Positions 18,247-26,627 of a stretch of 45,499 nucleotides of DNA are shown one piece after another. The number at the start of each line of letters is the position of its first letter. Within the stretch, counting starts at the first letter, position 1. The stretch spans positions 1 through 45,499 of the forward strand of contig JANQRQ010000018.1 of NCBI GenBank assembly GCA_028284485.1. Direction: 5' to 3'. A program made the translations under genes and the position numbers. This stretch comes from Planctomycetaceae bacterium. GTDB taxonomy: Bacteria > Planctomycetota > Planctomycetia > Planctomycetales > Planctomycetaceae. Under the pieces are notes generated by a model. The model saw nothing but the letters and a program-made list of their open reading frames with translations, was not told where the DNA came from and did no database searches.

Positions 18247-18683
18247 GCGTTTTGTAGTCTCTGATGTTTAAAAAAACTCGGGTGTTTGCCCGGACACCAA
18301 CCATGTCCAGTCGCACGTCGCGTTTGGCAACGGTGTTTCCGCGATGGGCATCTGACGGACCTACTGCAACCACGACAAACGATGTCCCGGATTGATTTCG
18401 ATTTCAACAAATAACCTACACTACCACACCAAGCCGACCGCCTCTACCACTTTATCCTGGCGCGCATCAGGCCGTGCGTCTTAGCAACTTGCCCTAGCGG
18501 TGCGAATCGGTTGACAGCCGATGACGAGCGATCGTGGTTCAACTATAGAGAATCGTTTTGATGTCGCGTGCTATTGGCACTTGAGCCTGCCGTTCGTGGC
18601 GACCGACTCCCGCACCGGCGGCGAAAATTTTCAATACCGTCGATTGACGTCGTCATAGTTGTTGTAGAATTGAGAGCCGACCT
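18247..18683. other. Divergent promoter region between the kinase/nSTAND operon and the NAD-salvage cluster
   Basis: The 437 bases carry no credible gene. On the minus strand, 24-46 bases before the kinase start, there is a short hairpin CGGG-CAAACA-CCCG (18279-18292) followed by AG and seven T residues (18270-18276). An overlapping alternative stem is GGTGT/ACACC (18281-18285 with 18294-18298). This is terminator- or attenuator-like but weak. On the plus strand a possible sigma-70 promoter lies just before the pncB start. Both operons must start here. Confidence 0.45.
18644..18670 (+). promoter_or_regulatory. Possible sigma-70 promoter for the pncB cluster
   Basis: TTGACG (18644-18649) and TAGAAT (18665-18670) are good matches to -35 and -10 boxes, but the spacer is only 15 bases, shorter than the usual 16-18. 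If used, transcription would start only about 7 bases before the pncB ATG, giving an almost leaderless message; this would fit the lack of a clear ribosome-binding site there. Confidence 0.25.
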
Positions 18684-20156
18684 ATGGGGACACTGACAAA
18701 CATCTACCGCACGTCGCTCGCATTGCTGACAGACCTGTATCAGCTGACGATGGCCTATGGGTATTGGAAAACCGGTCGCGCCAATCACGAAGCGGTCTTC
18801 CATTTATTCTTTCGCAACAATCCGTTTGGTGGTGGTTATACGATCGCTGCCGGTTTGCAGTACATCGTCGATTACTTAGCCAGCCTCAATTTCACAGCCA
18901 GCGACATCGAATATCTCGCCGAACTCCAAGGAAACGATGCGAAACCGTTGTTCGAGGGAGAGTTTCTGGACGAGTTGGCCCGCCTCGAGCTTCGTTGTGA
19001 TCTCGACGCGGTCGCCGAAGGAACGATCGTCTTTCCGCATGAGCCCCTCGTTCGCGTGCGTGGACCAATTCTGCAATGTCAAATCCTCGAGACCGCGCTG
19101 CTTAACTTGGTCAATTTTCAATCGCTGGTGGCTACCAAGGCGTCGCGCATCGTCGCTGCCACCGGAGGCGAACCGGTCTTGGAGTTCGGACTGCGCCGCG
19201 CGCAAGGAGTGGACGGCGCACTGGCGGCAAGCCGCGCCGCTTACATCGGCGGATGCGATGCCACCTCTAATGTTTTAGCAGGCCGGCTGTTTGATATTCC
19301 GGTCAAAGGGACGCATGCCCACAGTTGGGTGATGTCTTTCGACGACGAACTGTCGGCGTTTCAAGGTTATGCGGCAGCGATGCCGAATAACTGTGTCTTC
19401 CTTGTTGATACGTACGACACGATCGACGGCGTCCGTAACGCGATCGAAGTCGGACATTCACTGCGAAAGTCCGGTCACGAAATGGTGGGAATCCGCCTCG
19501 ACTCGGGCGACTTGGCCGCACTTAGCATCGAAGCCCGCCGGCTGCTGGACGAAGCGGGATTTCCCGATGCCACCATTGTCGCCAGCAATGACCTCGACGA
19601 AGGCATCATCGCAGACTTGAAACAACAAGGAGCCACGATCGCGGTCTGGGGCGTTGGCACGAAACTTGTCACCGCGTACGAACAGCCTGCACTCGGCGGC
19701 GTGTACAAACTGGGGGCCATGAAAATCGATGATGGAAGCTGGGAACCGAAGCTCAAACTGTCGGAGCAACCGATCAAAACTTCGATTCCCGGGATGTTGC
19801 AAGTCCGTCGCTTTCGAAACAGCACGGGAGCTGTCGGGGACATGATCTACAACGAACTCGATGGCCCGCCAACCGCTGCCGAATTCGTTGATTTGAATGA
19901 CCCCAGCAACCAGCGGCGACTCGCGAGCGAACTGTGTAGCGAAGACTTGTTAAAGCCAGTCATGCGAGCAGGTCGTGTTGTCTACGAATCGGAAGCCTTG
20001 GCACAAATTCGTGCTCGAGCGGCGAGCCAGCTTCGCATGTTTCATGCAGATGTGTTGTGCCACGATGACCCGCAGCGTTACCCGGTCGGATTAGAACCGG
20101 GGCTCCACAAGTTAAGATCGACGCTGCTACGCCGTGCGCAGGAGACATCGACCTGA
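18684..20156 (+). CDS. pncB: Nicotinate phosphoribosyltransferase
   Basis: The product has 490 residues, the length of the longer NAPRTase class. It makes nicotinate mononucleotide from nicotinate and PRPP with ATP hydrolysis, the entry step of the Preiss-Handler route to NAD. Visible hallmarks are the N-terminal [15 protein letters not shown], the substrate-site segment EFGLRRAQG (167-175), and [11 protein letters not shown], whose His213 is the residue that is phosphorylated in this family. The phosphate-binding SGDLAALS and SNDLDEGII follow. The ATG at 18684 gives the conserved N-terminus. The next gene encodes nicotinamidase, which makes its substrate. The gene is divergent from the kinase/TIR operon across 437 bases. 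Confidence 0.95.
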   Translation: MGTLTNIYRTSLALLTDLYQLTMAYGYWKTGRANHEAVFHLFFRNNPFGGGYTIAAGLQYIVDYLASLNFTASDIEYLAELQGNDAKPLFEGEFLDELARLELRCDLDAVAEGTIVFPHEPLVRVRGPILQCQILETALLNLVNFQSLVATKASRIVAATGGEPVLEFGLRRAQGVDGALAASRAAYIGGCDATSNVLAGRLFDIPVKGTHAHSWVMSFDDELSAFQGYAAAMPNNCVFLVDTYDTIDGVRNAIEVGHSLRKSGHEMVGIRLDSGDLAALSIEARRLLDEAGFPDATIVASNDLDEGIIADLKQQGATIAVWGVGTKLVTAYEQPALGGVYKLGAMKIDDGSWEPKLKLSEQPIKTSIPGMLQVRRFRNSTGAVGDMIYNELDGPPTAAEFVDLNDPSNQRRLASELCSEDLLKPVMRAGRVVYESEALAQIRARAASQLRMFHADVLCHDDPQRYPVGLEPGLHKLRSTLLRRAQETST

Positions 20157-20282
20157 GGCATATGATCTTTTCTGGAAAAACCAGCAACATCGGGAAGCGA
20201 CATTCGGTATCAGCCAAATCGAACTTGAATTATCGGTCGCAACCGACTTGGCAGCGGTCCAACTTAGAATTAGAACCATGCT

Positions 20283-20912
20283 ATGAATGCGCTCATTCTT
20301 GTCGACTTGCAGAACGACTTCATGCCGGGGGGCGCTTTGCCGGTGACGGACGGCCACTCGGTCGTGCCGATTGCCAATCGCCTGATGCCCCATTTCGACA
20401 TCGTCGTGGCGACGCAAGACTGGCATCCTGCTGAACACATCAGCTTTGCGAGCCGGCATGCCGGCTTCGGTGTGGGAGACCGCGTTGAAATTGACGGCAT
20501 CGATCAAATCTTATGGCCCGACCATTGTGTTCAGGGCACAGCGGGAGCCGCGTTACACGACGACTTGGCCGTGCAGCAGATCCACCACACCGTCCGTAAA
20601 GGGACACAGCAACACATCGACAGCTACAGTGGTTTCTTCGACAACGGTCGCCTGCAGGCAACCAACCTCGCCGACAAGCTAAAAGATTTTGGTACCACAA
20701 GAGTTGCCGTCATGGGATTGGCCACCGATTACTGCGTGAAATTCACAGCCCGCGACTCAGCAGAGTTGGGATTCCACACGACGGTCATCGAGGATGGCTG
20801 CCGCGGCGTCGATGCGAACACAGGCGACGTCGATCGCGCCCTTCAAGACATGCAGCGTGCCGGCATCGAAGTGTTGTCTTCCGAACAAATCACCGGCAGG
20901 CTTGAGCGCTGA
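20283..20912 (+). CDS. pncA: Nicotinamidase
   Basis: The product has 209 residues of the isochorismatase-like hydrolase fold. It hydrolyses nicotinamide to nicotinate and ammonia. The catalytic triad is complete: Asp8 in ILVDLQNDF, Lys106 in VRKGT and Cys151 in ATDYCVKFTA. The metal-site residues Asp46 and His48 (QDWHP) and His81 (WPDHC) are also present. The ATG at 20283 gives the canonical N-terminus. It lies 126 bases after pncB, so the two enzymes form a two-step salvage path from nicotinamide to nicotinate mononucleotide. Nicotinamide is also the by-product released by TIR-type NADases, which makes the neighbourhood notable. Confidence 0.95.
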   Translation: MNALILVDLQNDFMPGGALPVTDGHSVVPIANRLMPHFDIVVATQDWHPAEHISFASRHAGFGVGDRVEIDGIDQILWPDHCVQGTAGAALHDDLAVQQIHHTVRKGTQQHIDSYSGFFDNGRLQATNLADKLKDFGTTRVAVMGLATDYCVKFTARDSAELGFHTTVIEDGCRGVDANTGDVDRALQDMQRAGIEVLSSEQITGRLER

Positions 20913-21003
20913 CGGCGGAGCTTTGAGAAAACCCCGCCACAAACAATATCGATCTACCACGAGCGCAGTTCAGTTCAGATGAAGAAGATTCATAGGTGAC
21001 TGA

Positions 21004-21543
21004 ATGAATAACAACGATACACCCCATGACGAAGTCATTGCCGAAACGCCGTACCTGCGGCTAGTGATGCGACGAGGCTGGTCGTTTGTCGAACGGACCA
21101 CCGCAAGCGGTGTCGTTTCGATTGCAGCCCGAACGCGTGACGACCGCATTGTTCTTGTCGAGCAATACCGGGCCCCCGTCGATGGCAATGTCATCGAGTT
21201 ACCCGCCGGGCTATCTGGTGATTTGGCTGATGATCCCGACGAATCGCTCGAAACCGCTGCCAAGCGCGAACTGCTGGAAGAAACCGGCTACGAAGCGGCG
21301 AGTTGGCGGCGCGTCATCGATCTGGTTACCAGTTCCGGATTGACCAACGAAGTCGCCACGATCTTTGTTGCGGACGATCTCGAGAAGACCGGTACCGGCG
21401 GCGGCGACGCATCGGAAGATATTACCGTCCACGAAGTCCCGCTCGATGAAGTCGACCAATGGCTGTATCGCGCCCAAGAGGCTGGCAAGCTGATCGACTC
21501 GCGGATTTATGCCGGGCTGTATCTACTCAAAGGGACGTCTTAG
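21004..21543 (+). CDS. NUDIX hydrolase, ADP-ribose pyrophosphatase-like
   Basis: The product has 179 residues. The NUDIX signature is at 80-96: Glu80, seven residues, then RELLEETGY, which supplies the metal-binding glutamates. The leading Gly of the textbook motif is replaced, as the loop GLSGDLADDPDE is longer than usual. The flanking VEQYRAP and IELPAGL are hallmarks of the ADP-ribose pyrophosphatase branch, which splits ADP-ribose to AMP and ribose 5-phosphate. The motif SSGLTNE after the box corresponds to the SPGxxxE of that branch. The ATG at 21004 is preceded by AGGTGA. It follows pncA by 91 bases on the same strand. Substrate could also be another nucleoside diphosphate derivative. 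Confidence 0.87.
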   Translation: MNNNDTPHDEVIAETPYLRLVMRRGWSFVERTTASGVVSIAARTRDDRIVLVEQYRAPVDGNVIELPAGLSGDLADDPDESLETAAKRELLEETGYEAASWRRVIDLVTSSGLTNEVATIFVADDLEKTGTGGGDASEDITVHEVPLDEVDQWLYRAQEAGKLIDSRIYAGLYLLKGTS

Positions 21544-21585
21544 CACCGAAGCATCGATGACGGCGTGATTTCGCGGACGAATCGG

Positions 21586-22599
21586 CTACGGAAAGATGGC
21601 CGACGCGGGAATGATTTGATCGCGCCCGTCGTCACGTGCCTCATCACCGATCCAATAGCCGAGACCTCCACCCAAAAGTGCCCCCAGCAGGGCGCCTCCG
21701 CCGCCGATGCCGCTGCCTGTTGAGCTGCCTCCGGGAGAGCCGGTCCGTGGAGGAAAGAAACCGGGATTCGAAAAGAAGTTTTGATCGCCGTAGTAAGGGT
21801 CCTCTCCGATGGGGCCCGACCGATCCACTTCGACTTCGGTCTCTCCTGTGTAAGTAAGCTCTCGTCCAAAAGCGTTGGCTGCCTGCTGCGCTTTTTCGGA
21901 GACCTGTTCCCGCGCTATTGAAATCGTTTTTGCGTCGGCTCGTGCCTGTTCGATGTCTCCCGAAATTAGTGATTCCTGCAAACTTTGAAGCTTGTTCTCG
22001 GCGATGCGCACTAGCCCTCGAATTTCCATCAGCGAATTGTTGACCGCATCGAGCGCCAACAGATCCTTGCTCGACTGGGCAGTTTTTTGGAGATCCAAGA
22101 CGCGCGACATGTCATTTTTCATGTCCGACAAGTGCTGCTCGGCAATCGACGATAGCTGCGACGCCGGAGTCTCGTCGATGATAGTCGTTTCTGCGACCTG
22201 TACGATCGTCGGTGACGATGCCTCAGGAGCAGAGAATCGGTTCTGGTGACGTTTCCGCTCAAGAGAATTCTCCAACGACTTCGAAGGAGAAGCATCCGCC
22301 GACTTTGTGGCGTTAACCTCGCGAGCATCCGTCCGGGCGATTTCCGCAAGGACCTCACTGAACCCGCGACGAATGTCTCCGTGCGGTTCCGCGACAGCAT
22401 ATGCGCCGACGCAGAATACGGCGATCAGCGGAGTCGCCGAGAGAAGCGTGCGCCACGGGCCCCAATTGAATCGTGAGAACTTGCCGCTGCAACGATGGCA
22501 CCGCCCGACAACAACGAAAAACCGTAGCGGCCAAAAGACAGCAGCGTTGCCGCGGGCACTGGGATGAACCTGCCGGGACCTACAAATGGGGCATTTCAT
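21586..22599 (-). CDS. Zinc-ribbon, single-pass membrane protein with coiled coil and glycine-zipper C-terminus
   Basis: The product has 337 residues from ATG 22599, chosen because GGAGG lies 6 bases upstream; a longer frame has no such site. Two cysteine pairs at the N-terminus (CPICRSR and CHRC) form a probable zinc ribbon. One membrane helix follows (LLSATPLIAVFCVGAYAVA, about residues 51-70). A long charged helical region (about 150-250) suggests a coiled coil. The C-terminal part is Gly-rich with GGGALLGALLGGGLGYWIG, a glycine-zipper-like membrane-inserting segment. I do not recognise a family. It ends 42 bases from the stop of the convergent NUDIX gene, so those two are not co-transcribed. 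Confidence 0.72.
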   Translation of the reverse strand: MKCPICRSRQVHPSARGNAAVFWPLRFFVVVGRCHRCSGKFSRFNWGPWRTLLSATPLIAVFCVGAYAVAEPHGDIRRGFSEVLAEIARTDAREVNATKSADASPSKSLENSLERKRHQNRFSAPEASSPTIVQVAETTIIDETPASQLSSIAEQHLSDMKNDMSRVLDLQKTAQSSKDLLALDAVNNSLMEIRGLVRIAENKLQSLQESLISGDIEQARADAKTISIAREQVSEKAQQAANAFGRELTYTGETEVEVDRSGPIGEDPYYGDQNFFSNPGFFPPRTGSPGGSSTGSGIGGGGALLGALLGGGLGYWIGDEARDDGRDQIIPASAIFP

Positions 22600-22750
22600 A
22601 TCTCGCCTCCATTTAAACGCTGCTGTGGGCCGGCCACACGATGTCGCATTGACATTTCCTGCGGGCACGGCACCACCAAGCAGTTTGATCGATCATACCC
22701 GGCTGATTCTCGGTCATCCAGAACTTTCTCAGAAACGAGATTTCTGCAGC

Positions 22751-24307
22751 TCACTCCACCACTTCGCACATGCGGCCCCAGCGTTCCCATTCAGCGGCCA
22801 TCGACTTCACCTGCTCGGGGTATTCTGCAGAGAGATCGCGCGTCTCTGTTCGGTCTGCAGCCAGATTGTACAAATCCCATCGCTGGTCGCTCGCACCCCA
22901 ACACAGTTTCCAATCCCCCTGTCGAATCGCGCGATTACCGTACAACTCCCAACACAAGGACTCGTGCGGCTCGCGCTGCCGGCCCTGCAGAATCGGAAGC
23001 AGGCTTTTGCCCTCCATCGGCAGAATCTCATTGCCGTTGAATTCTGCCGGATAGTCGCCGCCCGACAATTCCAACAAAGTCGGCATAAAGTCGATCAAAT
23101 GTCCCGGCTGGTTGGTGATCGAGCCCGGCTCGATCGTATCTGGCCAGCGCGCAATCAGCGGAGTGGCAATTCCACCCTCATATGTCCAGGTTTTATGGCG
23201 GCGGAAGGGAGTGTTCTGCGCCCAGCCCCAACCCGGCCCGACAAATTCGTAGCCTCGTGTGTCTCCCACCGGAATGTCTCGGTTGTATTCTTCAAAGCCG
23301 GCTTGATTGCGCGGCCAGGTTGCACAACCGCCGTTGTCCGACAAGAAGAAGACAATGGTATTCTCCGCGATATCCAGTTCCTCGATCGCTGCCATCAATC
23401 TGCCGATCCCTTGATCAAGCCGATCGACCATGGCGGCATAAACTTCCATGCGGCCTTCTTCGCGGGCGCGGTCTTTAACGTTTTCCCAGGGAGTTACGTC
23501 GTAGTCGTAGCGAAAGTCGCCCGTCTTTCGATCGACTTCCGACAGCTCCCAACGCGGATCAACGATGCCAAGGTCCTTCTGTCGCTGGTGACGCCGCTCG
23601 CGCATGGCAAAGTATCCATCCGCATACATCCCACGATAGCGGTCGATATCTTCCTGCGGAGCATGCAGTGGAAAGTGAGGTGCCGTGTAACACAAATGCA
23701 GCAGAAACGGTTTCTCCCCATTCGCAAAGCGGTGCATCGTTTGAATGGCATGATCGGTAAAGGCATCGGTGGTGTAGTAGCCTTCCGGAAACTTGGTAAT
23801 CCGCTGGTCGTTGTGCGCAAACGGTCGAAAGTTGCCGCCGTTGTAAAAGATCGGGTCTTGTTTGGCGGGGTTAAAGAAGTTGCAGCAACCGCTGAGCAGA
23901 CCGTAGTACTCTTCGAATCCGCGATCGATGGGCCGCTTCGGCGCTTTGCTGCCTAAATGCCATTTGCCGACGAGCGCCGTCGCGTAGCCTGCGCGCTGCA
24001 TCACCTCACCCATGGTCACCATGTTTCGTCGCAGCAATCCGCCGGAACCTTGCCTCGGATAAAGCCCGGTTGTCAAAGCCGCCCGAGTCGTCACGCAGAC
24101 CGAACAGTTATAGAACTGCGTGAACCGCAGACCCTCGGCAGCCAACCGATCGAGGTGAGGCGTGCGAATCTCTCCGCCGTAACATCCCAGATCCGAAAAC
24201 CCCAAATCATCGCACATAATCAGCACAACGTTCGGCCGCTCCGCCCCCACCGCCGGTGACCATAATGACAAACCAAACAGACTCAGAAGGATCAATCGGT
24301 GCACCAT
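22751..24307 (-). CDS. Secreted sulfatase with a non-canonical CVTTR active-site motif
   Basis: The product has 518 residues, with a signal peptide ending near AVGA from ATG 24307 (AGG 8 bases upstream). RPNVVLIMCDDLGFSDLGCYG opens the alkaline-phosphatase-like sulfatase fold, with metal Asp33 and Asp34. The active-site stretch is CVTTRAALTTGLYP, with Cys71 as the residue to be converted to formylglycine; the usual Pro/Ala two residues later is Thr73. Arg75 and the downstream GKWHLG and FFLSDNGG metal motif are intact. Sulfatases remove sulfate esters from glycans or small molecules. It follows a beta-propeller glycosidase-like gene by 38 bases, which suggests action on the same sulfated polysaccharide. 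Confidence 0.93.
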   Translation of the reverse strand: MVHRLILLSLFGLSLWSPAVGAERPNVVLIMCDDLGFSDLGCYGGEIRTPHLDRLAAEGLRFTQFYNCSVCVTTRAALTTGLYPRQGSGGLLRRNMVTMGEVMQRAGYATALVGKWHLGSKAPKRPIDRGFEEYYGLLSGCCNFFNPAKQDPIFYNGGNFRPFAHNDQRITKFPEGYYTTDAFTDHAIQTMHRFANGEKPFLLHLCYTAPHFPLHAPQEDIDRYRGMYADGYFAMRERRHQRQKDLGIVDPRWELSEVDRKTGDFRYDYDVTPWENVKDRAREEGRMEVYAAMVDRLDQGIGRLMAAIEELDIAENTIVFFLSDNGGCATWPRNQAGFEEYNRDIPVGDTRGYEFVGPGWGWAQNTPFRRHKTWTYEGGIATPLIARWPDTIEPGSITNQPGHLIDFMPTLLELSGGDYPAEFNGNEILPMEGKSLLPILQGRQREPHESLCWELYGNRAIRQGDWKLCWGASDQRWDLYNLAADRTETRDLSAEYPEQVKSMAAEWERWGRMCEVVE

Positions 24308-24345
24308 AGCGGGACCTTTAACGACTGGGATTAAACAGAACGTGA

Positions 24346-25857
24346 TCATTCCGACGCTCTGAACGTGAACAGGTCAGCATTTTCGAGATAAAACTCCAGG
24401 CGGATGGTTTCGCCCTTCAGTGAATTGATATCGCGATCTCGCCAAATCACTTCATGCGAAACCTCGTCGTCACGAAAGGTTTCGCAGTCGTCGTAGTCGA
24501 AGCCGACCAGCGGCTGGCGATCCGCATCGCTGATGCGCACCCGCAATTCTCCCTCATCCGCGTCGGCGTTGATCAGTAGCCGTCCGCCCGGCCAGCGCAT
24601 CGTTCGTGTACAGACGACTCCACCACCAGATGGGCCATGCATCGAAACGAAGCCTTCCTTGCGAATGGTGGCCAGTCCGATCGCGCCGGTTCGCTCCGGT
24701 GTGCCGTGCGGCCCGTCCCAGCCGGAATAGTAAATCCACCATTCATCGCCGACTTCCACCCATGCCGGACTGGCGAAAATCATTTCGTCGTCCCAGCTCC
24801 CCGGCTCGGCGTACTCGATCAACTTTGAACGGTCCGGCGGTCGCGTGAAGTGAATGCCGTCGCGGCTCAATGCCAGTTGCGTGTAGATGAAATCATTCAT
24901 CCGAAACGGTTCAAGAAATCCCCAATAGATGCCTGCCCATCTCCGCGTTGGCATGCCGTAGAAGAAGTTGAAATGCGATTCCGCATCGATTTCATCCGGC
25001 ACCATGATCGTTTGCGGCGAGCTTTGCTGCATCCAATCGCCCCACAGTTGATCACTTGTCATGCGCGCCACGCGACGTGATGCGCCGGTGTCGAGCATCT
25101 CTTCACCCCACTTCCGGTAGATGTGCTTCGCTCGGCAGTACATGACATATTGCCGGCGGTCCGTGTCGTAAGAAATCGTATTGTGGTGATCGCTGTGCAG
25201 ATGCGCGACTCTCGTGTCACTTTCCTCGTCCCAGTGAATGCCATCGTTGGAGCCAACGATGCGGATGCCAGTCAAATCACCGATGCCAGCTCCTTTAGCG
25301 CGGTACAACATCAAATACTGATAGCCTCGACGATCCCGCTGGGGAACATCGAGCAGACAGGGGCCACACGACTCCATATTTGGAATGTCGCGCCGGCCGA
25401 TCACGATGTTGTTCGGTTCGCCCGTGTGCCAATCGAACAGGTTCAGATCCGGACGGCGCCAATGGACGCCATCTTCCGATTCGGCGTAGGCAATGTGCGT
25501 GCGGTATTTGCGACCCTTGTCGCTGGCTGCCAACTCGTTGCGAAAGTTGGCTTGATAATACATGCGGAACAAGCCGGTATCGTCGTCGCGCACCACCCAG
25601 AGAAAACTGGGCTGATCCCCTGCCAGAATCGGATTGCCGGCATGTTTGTGAGCCTGATGGAAGTGCCGCGTGACGGCTTGGCGTTTGTAGCGAATCGCCC
25701 AATGATTATCGACGACATGATTGTCGAACAAAAACTGCGGCTGATGCCCGATCGACAGCGGTTCGGCAGGAACGGAATCGGCTGCTGTTGCCCTAGGGCT
25801 CATGCCATAAGCTGCACACATCAAGGCGGCATAACATAACACCGTTCCGCGCGTCAT
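24346..25857 (-). CDS. Secreted glycosidase-like five-bladed beta-propeller protein
   Basis: The product has 503 residues with a signal peptide (about residues 1-25) from ATG 25857, with GGAG 7 bases upstream. The body is rich in the short motif pattern of GH43/GH32-like propellers: blade openings such as FRMYYQANF, HIAYAESEDGVHW, VGSNDGIHW, LALSRDGIHFTRP and EWWIYYSGWDG. The S/E-x-D-G-x-x-W blade signature appears three times. The C-terminal part (about 395-503) is beta-sandwich-like (GGRLLINADADEGELRVRI). Family-level assignment is firm for the fold, not for catalysis or sugar. It heads an operon with the sulfatase downstream. Confidence 0.82.
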   Translation of the reverse strand: MTRGTVLCYAALMCAAYGMSPRATAADSVPAEPLSIGHQPQFLFDNHVVDNHWAIRYKRQAVTRHFHQAHKHAGNPILAGDQPSFLWVVRDDDTGLFRMYYQANFRNELAASDKGRKYRTHIAYAESEDGVHWRRPDLNLFDWHTGEPNNIVIGRRDIPNMESCGPCLLDVPQRDRRGYQYLMLYRAKGAGIGDLTGIRIVGSNDGIHWDEESDTRVAHLHSDHHNTISYDTDRRQYVMYCRAKHIYRKWGEEMLDTGASRRVARMTSDQLWGDWMQQSSPQTIMVPDEIDAESHFNFFYGMPTRRWAGIYWGFLEPFRMNDFIYTQLALSRDGIHFTRPPDRSKLIEYAEPGSWDDEMIFASPAWVEVGDEWWIYYSGWDGPHGTPERTGAIGLATIRKEGFVSMHGPSGGGVVCTRTMRWPGGRLLINADADEGELRVRISDADRQPLVGFDYDDCETFRDDEVSHEVIWRDRDINSLKGETIRLEFYLENADLFTFRASE

Positions 25858-26130
25858 CGATCGTCTCCATGGTTGCTCAAACCGGTTGTGTCATTCCTCG
25901 GATCTTACCGTAATTGAGCCGGTTGTCGTGCCTGCTTTCCAATGATTCTCACTCGCAGCCGAATCTGTCTGCCTCGGAGACCGCATGATGGTAGGAGTCT
26001 CTCGAAACCGAGTGAGTTCAAGATTCTTTCGTCAACAAACACGACTCGACTACCACACGCGAGATCTTCGCGACTGTCTGCTACGCTTTAGGGTCGTTGA
26101 AATTCTTATCGCACGATTCGACGGCCAGCC

Positions 26131-26415
26131 ATGACAACCGCAGAACAACTGACGAGCACACTGGTCACTGCCGAAACGAACGACGACTTCTCCGAGGCGG
26201 TGTTGACGCTCCGCGACGGCGCCCGGCTTTGTTTTTGCCATCGCGTCGGCGAGCGGTGGGCCAAATCGGTCGGTCCAGTAGGTCGCGAGCATGACGCCGG
26301 GTTGGCTGAAGCCTTTCTGGCCGCCATTACCCAATTCCGGCTGAATGCCAAACATCTCGATATCCAGTTTACCGATGGCAGCCGCTGGGACGAACGCTTG
26401 CAGGATACCGATTGA
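26131..26415 (+). CDS. Small hypothetical protein
   Basis: The product has 94 residues with no signal peptide or membrane helix. It reads like a small alpha/beta protein: DDFSEAVLTLRDGARLCFCH, then an acidic helix LAEAFLAAITQFR and a final strand HLDIQFTDGSRWDE. No family is recognised. A long frame on the other strand covers the same DNA but has no ribosome site or protein-like composition. The gene is isolated between the glycosidase-like gene and the DUF1553 cluster. Confidence 0.55.
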   Translation: MTTAEQLTSTLVTAETNDDFSEAVLTLRDGARLCFCHRVGERWAKSVGPVGREHDAGLAEAFLAAITQFRLNAKHLDIQFTDGSRWDERLQDTD

Positions 26416-26627
26416 ACGATGCGCGTCTGGACCGCCGAAGTTTCGACCATTGACTTCGAGAAGTTGCCCGCAATCGACGCTGGGCTGGCAATTGTTGCTG
26501 GTCCCGGAGAAAGTAGTGATGTAATCACAACGCGTGCAGCATAAACTGAAGGACGGGCGTTTCATTCTTCGAGGATGCTGTCATGTGATATCGCATGACT
26601 GATGGTCTTATTCAAAGTCGACAAACG

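Noticed and set aside
20913..20940. Possible terminator (GGCGG...CCGCC) after the nicotinamidase gene
   Set aside because: The stem is only 5 bp with a long loop and no T-tract follows; the NUDIX gene continues on the same strand.
22586..23956. Long plus-strand frame (456 codons) across the first sulfatase
   Set aside because: Antisense to the sulfatase and to the start of the zinc-ribbon gene; composition is not protein-like.
26050..26565. Minus-strand frame (171 codons) over the small hypothetical gene
   Set aside because: The plus-strand frame gives a more protein-like product; the minus translation looks random.
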